DNA of 64,000 nucleotides from Citrobacter sp. FP75. GTDB lineage: Bacteria; Pseudomonadota; Gammaproteobacteria; Enterobacterales; Enterobacteriaceae. A program made the translations under genes and the position numbers. The stretch covers positions 682,001-746,000 of the forward strand of contig NZ_JAFDOE010000002.1 in assembly GCF_018342065.1 (NCBI RefSeq), in the 5' to 3' direction. This document shows, one piece after another, positions 52,340 through 62,000 of the stretch (positions within the stretch are counted from its first letter, which is position 1; each line of letters opens with the position of its first letter). A model generated the notes under the pieces. It was not told the DNA's origin, made no database searches, and worked only from the letters and a program-made list of their open reading frames with translations.

Positions 52340-54506
52340 TTTTCCACTCCCGACCGTGAGTTTGTGCAGGCGCCCGGCTTGCGTTCAGCGCCTGTGCTTT
52401 CGGGGCATCCATTACCAGCTGACCTTCTTTCAACACTACCACGCGCTCGACCAGCTCCAGTACCGGTACGCGATGGGTGGCGACGATCAGCGTGCGGTTG
52501 CCGAGCCACTGGTTCAGTCGCTGAATAAACTCCCGTTCGGTATGTTCGTCCAGCGAAGCACTTGGTTCGTCGAGCAGCACAATATTGGGCGAACGCAGCA
52601 GCATTCTTGCCAGCAGAATAGACTGCCGCTGTCCGCCGGAGAGGCCGTTGCCGCCCTCCATAATCGGGTGTCCCAGCCCTTTGGCGAGCTGTTTAACAAA
52701 GGTGGCTGCGCCGCTGACCTCCAGCGCGTCGAATATCTGTACATCGCTGGCATGCGGTGCACCGAGAGTCAGGTTCTCACGCAGGGTGCCAAAAAAAAGT
52801 CGCGCATTTTGGCTGAGAAAGCCGATGTTGCGGCGTAAATCGGCCATATCGATTTGCGCCAGGCTCAGGTTATCGAGCCGAACGTCGCCCTGAATAAGCT
52901 CCACGCCGCCGGCCATCGCCTGTAGCAGGGTGGATTTCCCCGCGCCGTTACGTCCGAGGATGGCGATGCGTTCTCCTGGCATGACCTCCAGGCGAGAGAT
53001 GCGCAGCGGCACCCGCTGGTCGTCGCTGTGGTAGCGAAAGTGAGCGTTCTCAAACAGATAATGCCCACGAAAGATCTCCTGATGTACCCGATTCTCATCG
53101 TGCTGGGTTTCAGTAGGGAGCTGCATAATGCTGTCCAGCCCCATCTTCGCCGCCTTGACCTGCTGCCAGCGGGCCAGCACGCCGCACAGATTCGCCATCG
53201 GGGCGATCATTCTTGAACCGAGCATTGAGGCTGCCACGACCGCCCCGGTGGTCATGGTGCCTTCGATGACCATCGGCGCACCGAACATAATGATCGCGGC
53301 GTAGACCAAGCTTTGCACCGACATGCCCCAGCCAATCAGCCCCTGAGTCAGCTTGCGGGTACGCAGCCCGGACTCGCCGGTAATGCGGATGTAGCTGTTC
53401 CACTGCTGCAAAAAGCGGTTCTCCGCCTGCATCAGCTTGATGTCTTCGAGGCCCTGAACGCTCTCGACCAGTACCGCATTACGCAGCGTGGACTCGTGCG
53501 CCGCCTGATTAGCGAGCACCGCCAGCTTTTTTTGTAGCAGCAGTCCTGGCAGGATCATCAATATCGCGGCGACGGGTGCAATCCACGCCAGCGGCGGAGC
53601 GATGCAGGCCAGTACAATGATAAACAGAAAGAAAAAAGGCAGATCGACGATGGTCGACATGGTCGAGGAGGTGATCATCTCACGCACTTGCTCCAGCTCG
53701 CGGAGCTGGGAGATAAAGCTTCCGGTGGAGCGGGGGACGGCACTGTTACGCAGGCGCAGGGCGTGGCTGAACACGCGGTCGGAAATGCGCATGTCGGCAC
53801 GTTTGCCGAGCACATCCATGATATGGGTGCGCGCTTCGCGCAGTAAAAAACCGAACAGCACCGCCACCAGTACCCCGGTCGAGAGGACATACAGCGTGGG
53901 GTAAGACTGGGCTGGGATCACCCGGTCGTAAACCTGCATCGAGAAGATAATCCCGGCGAGCGACAGGACGTTAATCAGGAATGCGGCGATCATCACCGGC
54001 AGGTAAGGCCGGATGTCCTGTAGTACCAGTTCGCGCATCCAGTCGGGCTTAAAGCGCGAAATATAGCGGTCAACCCGACTGTCTTTGAGCGCTGACAGTG
54101 GGCGCAGCGCGATGATGGCGTGGATCTCCGGCAGCAGCTCCGCAAGCGCCAGCCGGTTGCGCTGTCCTTCCTCGGCGATGATAAACACATCCAGCGCATC
54201 TTCACCGTTGAAGTGCTCTATCACCATAATTTGGCCGTCGCGCAGTTCCGCCACCACCGGTAAGCGCCACTGGCTGAACGCCTGCTTCGCTGTATCCAGC
54301 ACATGAAACGACAGCCCCGCCTGGCGCGCAAGCTGCGTCAGCGCAAGGGTTTTGTTTTTCCCGTCAAACCACGGGGCGTTGGCCTGAATTGCGCCGGGTG
54401 AGCAGGTAACACGATAGTGGCTGGCAATGTGGGTAATGGCCTGCGCCCACTGGCTCAGAGCGGGCTCGCTAATCATCTCTTCAGCAACAGGCTCGACGCG
54501 GCTCAT
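52320..54506 (-). CDS. Type I secretion ABC transporter (LapB-like)
   Basis: A 728-residue exporter. The N-terminal 140 residues form a C39-peptidase-like domain that seems degenerate, as usual for adhesin exporters. Six membrane segments lie at about 165-440. The nucleotide-binding domain has Walker A GRNGAGKSTL, signature LSGGQRQSILLAR and Walker B IVLLDEPSASLD. It would drive secretion of the giant adhesin encoded upstream. 4-bp overlap with the TolC-like gene. Confidence 0.92.
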   Translation of the reverse strand: MSRVEPVAEEMISEPALSQWAQAITHIASHYRVTCSPGAIQANAPWFDGKNKTLALTQLARQAGLSFHVLDTAKQAFSQWRLPVVAELRDGQIMVIEHFNGEDALDVFIIAEEGQRNRLALAELLPEIHAIIALRPLSALKDSRVDRYISRFKPDWMRELVLQDIRPYLPVMIAAFLINVLSLAGIIFSMQVYDRVIPAQSYPTLYVLSTGVLVAVLFGFLLREARTHIMDVLGKRADMRISDRVFSHALRLRNSAVPRSTGSFISQLRELEQVREMITSSTMSTIVDLPFFFLFIIVLACIAPPLAWIAPVAAILMILPGLLLQKKLAVLANQAAHESTLRNAVLVESVQGLEDIKLMQAENRFLQQWNSYIRITGESGLRTRKLTQGLIGWGMSVQSLVYAAIIMFGAPMVIEGTMTTGAVVAASMLGSRMIAPMANLCGVLARWQQVKAAKMGLDSIMQLPTETQHDENRVHQEIFRGHYLFENAHFRYHSDDQRVPLRISRLEVMPGERIAILGRNGAGKSTLLQAMAGGVELIQGDVRLDNLSLAQIDMADLRRNIGFLSQNARLFFGTLRENLTLGAPHASDVQIFDALEVSGAATFVKQLAKGLGHPIMEGGNGLSGGQRQSILLARMLLRSPNIVLLDEPSASLDEHTEREFIQRLNQWLGNRTLIVATHRVPVLELVERVVVLKEGQLVMDAPKAQALNASRAPAQTHGREWKNENQSA

Positions 54507-55912
54507 AGCTGGATCTCCACCGACTGGATGCTGCGATTGTTGAGGGCGAACGCCTGGCGCAGCGCGCCAGTATTGTAGAGGCAGTTCAGCTGGAGTTGAC
54601 GAAGCTGGCTTTGGGTCTGCAGTTCGGCGAAACGGGCCTGGTACACCTCCTGCTCGGCGTTAAGTACGTCGAGCAGCGGACGAGAACCGAGATCCAGATA
54701 TTGCTGCTGATACAGCTCGCGCGTTTGTTCACTCAGCCGTTGTTGGCGGCGGAGGATCTGCAGGGCGGTGGCAAGGCTCATCGCCTGGCTGCGGGATTCG
54801 AGCAATTTCTGGCGCACGTCGAGCCGGGTGCGCTGGATGGAATACTGCGCCGAGTCTACCGCATGGCCGGCGGCGTTGCGGCGGGCGGTGAGTCCGCCTC
54901 CCTGGTACAGCGGCATCTCCACTTTTACCCATGTGGAGTACTGCGTTTTGTCGAGCACCTCATGGCTGGGATATTTGTCATTGAGATAGTGCTGCACGGA
55001 AGGTTCGAGCGAGATGGTCGGCGTCATCTGCGCGTTGGCGTAATCGAGGTTTGCCTGCGCGACATTGGCCTGCGCCCAGGCCGCCAGCACCGCGGGAACC
55101 AGCCTGTCGTCAGGTTTGGCTACGTCGCAACTGCTGTCCAGTTTTACCGGGAATTCATTGCTGATGCCGTTGAGCGAGTTCCAGCCAAGAAAGCTCATCA
55201 GCGTCGCCTTGCTACTATCGAGATTCGCCTGATACTGCGCCAACTGTGAACGGGCGGACTCGATACGTGCATCGGTTTGCACTACGTCTGACAACGAGGT
55301 CGCCCCTTCATCGTTGCGTTGCCGGGTCAGCCTGCCAATACCGTTCAGGGCGGAGACCTGTGATTCGGCGGCATCGACCATTTGTTGCCATGACTGAACC
55401 TGCACAATGGCATTGGCGGTTTCGTGGGCGACGGTATCAATGCTGAGTAATACGTTAGCCTGCTGCTGTGCGGCACCCGCAGTTTCGGCGCGCACCTGGC
55501 TGGCGACTTTGCCAAAGTCATACAGCATTTGCGACACCGAGATCACCAGCGACGGACTGAAGCCATGATCGTTATAGGTATTGCTGTAGCCGTTGTTCAT
55601 CCCGGCGGTGACCTGCGGGTAATATTTCGATTTTGCCACGTCGATCTGCTCATTTTGCGAGAGCAGTTTGCCGATAGATTCACGGATCGCCGGATGCCAG
55701 CTCACGGCGCGGCTTACCGCATCGTTCAGTGTCAGGTTGCCGGGCGCGGCGGCGCTCAGCGGCAGATCGGCCACCGAACCATCCAGAGAGGGGAGCATCT
55801 GACTGGTTGCCAGCCCTTCCGGCGTGATGATTTGCGGTGCATCTTCGGCATTAACCCGCACCGAACAGAGCGTTAATGCCAGCAGTAAAGCGACAGGGGT
55901 GACATTTCTCAT
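54503..55912 (-). CDS. TolC-family outer membrane protein of the adhesin secretion system
   Basis: A 469-residue protein with signal peptide (MRNVTPVALLLALTLCSVRV, cleavage after NA near residue 22) and two TolC/OEP repeats: LNDAVSRAVSWHPAIRES at the start of the first and VLAAWAQANVAQANLDYANA in the second. It forms the outer-membrane duct (LapE/BapB type). It starts 94 bp after the adhesin stop and overlaps the ABC gene by 4 bp. Confidence 0.92.
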   Translation of the reverse strand: MRNVTPVALLLALTLCSVRVNAEDAPQIITPEGLATSQMLPSLDGSVADLPLSAAAPGNLTLNDAVSRAVSWHPAIRESIGKLLSQNEQIDVAKSKYYPQVTAGMNNGYSNTYNDHGFSPSLVISVSQMLYDFGKVASQVRAETAGAAQQQANVLLSIDTVAHETANAIVQVQSWQQMVDAAESQVSALNGIGRLTRQRNDEGATSLSDVVQTDARIESARSQLAQYQANLDSSKATLMSFLGWNSLNGISNEFPVKLDSSCDVAKPDDRLVPAVLAAWAQANVAQANLDYANAQMTPTISLEPSVQHYLNDKYPSHEVLDKTQYSTWVKVEMPLYQGGGLTARRNAAGHAVDSAQYSIQRTRLDVRQKLLESRSQAMSLATALQILRRQQRLSEQTRELYQQQYLDLGSRPLLDVLNAEQEVYQARFAELQTQSQLRQLQLNCLYNTGALRQAFALNNRSIQSVEIQL

Positions 55913-56005
55913 CGTTTATCCCTTACAAAATACGGCCGTGACGACTGTTATTGCCCCGGACGTCATAGCATCCGGGGCTGTAGTTATGGAGTTTTGGTAC
56001 AAACG

Positions 56006-59000
56006 TCAGGTCACAATATGATTTTGTTGAACCAGCTCATCGAGCGTGGTGTGTACGTTCTCCAAAGTCACGAGACTGGTTGATTGATAAGTGGTACCCG
56101 TACCGTCGCGGTCGATAGAAACCACGGTGTTGCTACCGTTGGTGGCAACGGTGAGATAATTGCCGAGCGTGGCGTTTTGCCCGTTCCAGCCCACCAGCAG
56201 ATCGCCGATATCGATTTTATCTCCCTGTGCCAGTGAGAAGTTGGTCCAGGTGTCCGCTGTCCCGTTGCCGCCGGTGGCGTCGTTGGCGCTGAGCAGGTGA
56301 TAAATCAGCGTATCGCCATACACGCTGCCGATGAGGCGATCGGCATCAACGGTGCTCACGACCTGCGGGTTCATGTCGATGGTCAGCGTGGCGCTATCGG
56401 TATGGCCTTTCTGGTCATTAAGGGTGTAGGTGAATGTCTCTTTGGTTTTGATGGACTCCAGTGAAACATCGCTGTTGAGGGCATAGGTGTAATGCCCGTC
56501 AATGCCGATCGTCAGCTTGCCATACAATCCATTAATGGTGGCGCTGGCAGTGCTGCTGCCCAGCGGATCCAGCGTGGCAGAGCCACCCGCGCCGTTCACC
56601 GTCAGCAGGGTATGCACGCTGGCAATATGGTCTCCGTCATAGATGTTGCCAGTGACGCTATTCGTGCCAGCGGTTTCGAAGTTATCGAGATCGACTATCG
56701 CCCCTTTCACGCTAGGGGTAATGGTGATGGTACCGAGCCCAAGAGCACCGGCGTTACCGGTGTAATCGAGGCGATAATTACCGGCGTGCAGCACCAGTCC
56801 GTTCAGGGCGATATCAAGATTGCCGCCAATCAGTAATCCGCCGTTGAATGAATCACCGGCAACTTTAACGCCTTTGCTGTCGTACAGCGCCCAGGTCACG
56901 TTCAACCCGCCCAGCGTCAGTAAAGATGCCACGTTGAAATGCAGCACCACGTTTTGTACGGCTGTACCCGCAGCAACTTCAACGATGCCGCTGCCACTTT
57001 TTGAGCTGGGTCCCAGCACTGTGGTCCAACTGGCAGAGCCGACGCTGGTGTCACTAAAGGGTTGAGAAGTATCCTGCAGCGTGGTGACCGCCATCTGGCT
57101 GCTGGTATCGTTCACGGCGTCAAGCGCTTGCGGGGTTGCCTTGATGTTCAGCGATGCGCTGCCGATATCCCCGTTTGGCGCCTTGACCGTGTAGACAAAG
57201 CTGTCCGGGGTATTAATGCTGTCTGCCCCCAGTCCGCTTTTCAGCGTATAGGTGTAGTTACCCTTCGCATCAATAGTCAGCGTGCCGTACTGCCCAACAA
57301 TGCTGGTGGTGCCTGTCCCACTGACCGCGACGCCGTTCACTTCGGTGATGAGCGTATTAGCAGGAGCAGAATCATTGGCCAGAATGTTACCGTTGGTGGA
57401 TGCGCTCAGGCTGTCTACCGCATAGGTGTGATCGGCCTGAATATTCAGGGTGTAGCCGGTCAGCAGCGCCAGACCACCGGAGGCGTTAAGTAAGAACAGG
57501 TAGTCTCCGCCCGGCAGCGTGATGGTATACGCCGTTGAGCTTCCGCCGAGTAACGCGGTGACCCAGTTCGGTTTCACCCGGTATTGCTCATACTGCTGAA
57601 TGGCGTCATTGAAGCGGTAGACATAGAGATCGAAACCGCCAAGCGTAACGCCGAGAACGTTAGCCTGAACGGTCAACGTACGGGTTGCGCCGTCATCAAC
57701 GTTGAATTTGATCGGGCTGGTCAAACCGTTTACCAGACTAACGTCCAGGACATTACCCAGACCGATATTGGCGAGCGTGAAGCCGGTTTGCTGTGACGGC
57801 CCGTGATCGACTGCGCTGACCTGCGTCCCGTAAGTGAGCGTAGCAACATCGTCTGCCGCCGTTACCGTGCTGGTTGTTGGGGTCTGGCCCAGCGTCACCA
57901 CCAGTTTTGCCGATGAGTGGTCACTGCCATGCGTCAGCGTATAGGTGAAGCTTTCGGAACGCCCATACACCGATGTCGAGGTATTCGTGAGGGTGTAGGT
58001 ATAGCTGCCGTCCTGGTTAATATGCAGGATGCCGTATTTGCCCTGAATATCCGCTCCGCCCGCCGGGATGTTCACTGTATTGCCGTTGCCATCGGTAATC
58101 GACGTCACCCGCGTGCCGGAAGGGGCGTTATCCTGCCCGTTGGTGGGGTCGGTATCCGTGATGATGTTACCGGATCCCGTCAGGCCGCCGGTAATGGTTC
58201 CGGCGCTGGTTTTGACCACCGCTACGTCCAGGCTGGTGAAGGCGCCGGTTGCCAGCAGGCTGGTGTTGTAGCTGACCACGCGGTAGTCCCCGCCGGTGAG
58301 CTTGTCATAGTTGAGCGTCACGCCGGAGGCGCTGAGCGTCAACAGATCGGCAAAATCGGCTTTACCGGTATCGACCACCGTCACCCAGGCGTTGAGCGTA
58401 GTGTCAAAGCGCTGGATAACAATCTCCATGGTGCTCAGTAGCGACAGCACAATGCCTGTTGCCGCCGCATTGATGGTGATGGAGCCGCTGCCGCCAGAGG
58501 CAATGCTGAAATTGACGGATGCCGTATCGTTCCCCAGCACGTTGGCCACATTACCCAGCGCGTTAACCAGCAGGAAGCCATAATCGCTTTTGTGCTCGTT
58601 AGTGACCGTGACGTCGGTTTGTAATGCCAGACTGGCGACGTTGTCTTCGGCCAGCAGCGGCAATACCGGTGCGATAATGCTGGTCGGCAATGAAGTGTTA
58701 CCCGCCGCATCGGTCGCGGTGGCGGACAGCGATTGGCCTTCAATCTGGCGTACCGGCAGGGTGACGCTGTAAACACCGCTGCTGTTGGCGATAGCCGTTA
58801 CGCTGCCGCCGCCGGGCAGGGAGATAGTGACCGTGCTTCCCGCTTCGGCGACGCCGCTGACGGTACCGCCATCGGCGCTGATCAGTATCGTTGGCGCGGT
58901 CGGTGGCGTGGTATCCACAATCACGCTGAACGAACCGGACAATCCGCTTGCGCCGTTGGCGTTTGTTGCCGTGGCGGTAAACGCGTGGTTACCTTCACTG

Positions 59001-62000
59001 AGCGCGCCGGATGGGGTAAAGCTCCAGAGTCCGTTACCGTCGGCGGTCGTGCTGCCCATGAGTACGCCATTGTTGTACAGATTGATGATGGCGTTAGCCT
59101 GCGCCGTTCCGCTGAGCGTAGGCAGGGTATCATTGGTGGTTTTACCGGCAGCGACCGGCCCCGTGATCGTGCCGACGTCATCGAACACGCTGGCAATAAC
59201 CGGCGCAGGCGGTACGCCGGTAAACGGTGCCAGCACGTTACCTGGGGTACCGATGTTACCTGCGGCATCCTGTGCGCTCACCAGCAGCGTTTGCCCACTG
59301 ATTTGCGGTGGGTTTAGCGTGAAAGTGAAATTACCGGAGCCGTTGGCGGTTGCCGTACCGATCACCGTTCCGCCGCTGGAGGTAATAATGACCGTGCTGT
59401 TTGGCTCGGCAACGCCGGTAAGCGTGGTGCCGTTGGCGTTGACCGCCAGCCCGGTTGGGATGCCCGGGGCGACGGTATCGACCACAATTGCGGTGGCAGA
59501 CGACATGCCGCTGGTATTCCCCGCAGTGTCCGTTGCGGTGATAGTAAACGAGTGGGTACCTTGTGCCAGCGCGGTGGCCGGGGTATAGCTCCAGTTGCCG
59601 CTACCGTCCGCCGTCACGCTGGTGACAAAGGTGCCATTATCATAAATATCGACCCGCGCGTTGGCCTCGGTGGTACCGTTTAACGTTGGGCGTGCGTCAT
59701 TGGTAGGCTGATTACTGCCAATCGCCCCAGTGTTTGGCCCAACATCGTCAATAATGCTGCTGATTGATGGCTGTGTTGGTGCCGTGGTGTCGACCACCAC
59801 GTTAAAGCCTGCCGTCGCACCGCTGGTATTGCCCGCCGCGTCGGTGGCGGTGATGGTGAAGGTGTGTGTGCCATTTACCAGCGGCGTGGTGGGTGTAAAC
59901 GACCAGCTGTTATTGCTTTGTACCAGCGCCGTACCCAGCAGGGTGCTTCCGTCATAGATACTGACGGTGCTGCCTGCCTCGGCGGTACCATTCAGCGTCG
60001 GGCGTGCATCGTTGGTCAGTTGCCCGTTGCTGAGCGCCGCATTGAACACGCCGCCTGCGACGTCATCTATCACTGAGACCAGCAGCGGGACGGAAGGCGC
60101 AATGGTGTCGACATTAATAGTAAACCCGCCTGAGATGGGGCTTACGTTCCCGGCGGCATCGGTAGCGATAGCGGTAAACACGTGCTGGCCGTTGCCCAGC
60201 GTGGCAGGCAGATACTCCCAGGTGCCGTCTACCGCCGCAGTCACCGTCGCCAGCAGCGTGCCATTATCGTAGATGGCTACCCGGGCACCGGCTTCCGCCG
60301 AGCCGTTGAGTACGGGACGGGTGTCATTAGTGTAAGCGCCGTTCGATAGCGTTCCGGTACCCGGCAGTACGTCATCAAAAGCCTGGATAATCGTTGGTGC
60401 AAGCGGGGCCACGGTATCAACAACGATGTTAAATCCAGCGGACGTTGGGCTAACATTTCCGGCTGCGTCGGTTGCTGTCACCGTCAGCGTGTGGTTGCCG
60501 TTGCCAAGAGCCGTTCCCGGCGTGAAATTCCATGCTCCTCCTCCGTCTGCCGGAACGGTGCCGATCAGCGTGCCGTTGTCGTATATTTTAACCGTTGAAT
60601 TGGCCTCCGCCGTGCCGCTAAGCGTAGGGAGTGCATCGTTTGTCGCCTGGCCGTTGTTCAGATTTCCGGTCAGTGGGCCGACATCATCAACAACCTGGGT
60701 AATAGCCGGTGCTGTCGGTGCCAGCGTATCGACAGTGTAGGTAAAGCCGCCTGAAGGCAGACTGGTATTGCCTGCGCTATCTGTCGCCGTGACGGTCAGA
60801 GTATGCAGGCCGTTACCTAACGCCGTTGAGGGCGTAAAACTCCAGGTTCCACCCGCGCCGACGATGGTGGTGCCAATGGGTTGACCATCACTCAGGACAG
60901 TAATGGTCGCGCCAACTTCACCCGTACCGCTGAGCGCCGGGCGACTTTCGTTACTGATTTGCCCGTTGGCGATAGGCCCGGTTGTCGGGGCTGTGTTGTC
61001 CTGAACGGTCAGAATTACCGGTGCTGATGGGGCAATCGAATCGACCAAAACGGTGAACGAGGCGGAAGCGCCGCTGGTGTTGCCTGCCGCATCTGTCGCG
61101 GTCACGGTAAAGATATTTTCGCCTTGCCCCAGCGCGTTTGTTGGGGTGAAGCTCCAGCTACCGGAGCCATCCGCATTAGTGGTGCCGATGATCGTACCGT
61201 TACTGCGAATGGTGACAATGGCATTAGGTTCGGTCGTGCCATTCAGTGTGGGTTGGGCATCATTGGTCAGTTGGCCGTTGGTCAACAACGTGCTTCCCGG
61301 CTGATCGTCGATGACTGACACAATAGTTGGTACTGCTGGCGGAAGTGTGTCGACCAACAGCGAGAACGGCGCAGTGGCCGGGCTGACGTTGCCAGCAGCG
61401 TCCGTGACCGTGGCGGTCAACGCGTGATTGCCCTCGCCGAGCGCCGGAGAAGGCGTAAAGCTCCAGTTGCCGCTTCCATCGCTGGTGGTGGTGCCAATCA
61501 CCGTGCCGTTATCACGGATGGTGACTACGCTATTGGCTTCGGTGGTACCTGCCAGGGTTGGCGTATTATCGTTGGTTGTCTGCCCGGAAATGAGCGTGGT
61601 CGTTACACCCACATCGTTGGTTACCGACACAATGACCGGCGCTGAAGGCAGGCTCGTATCAACCGTTATCGGGTAGGGGGCAGAGGCGACACCCAGGTTC
61701 CCGGCGGCGTCGGTGGCGCGTACGGTGAAGATGTGAGGGCCGTCATTCAGGGCGTTCTGCGGGGTAAAGCTCCAGTTTCCGCTGCTGTTAACGGTTGTGG
61801 TACCGATGGATACGCCACCGTCATAAACTGTAATAGTCGCGCCAATTTCGCCAGTACCACTCAACGTTGGACGCGTATCGTTAGTGCTTTGTCCACTGCC
61901 GACGTTGCCCGTTACCGGGGCTACGTCATCAGTAACGGCGGTGATGCTCGGCGCAAGCGGCGCAGTGGTATCAATGGTAATGGCATAGTTTGGTGACATG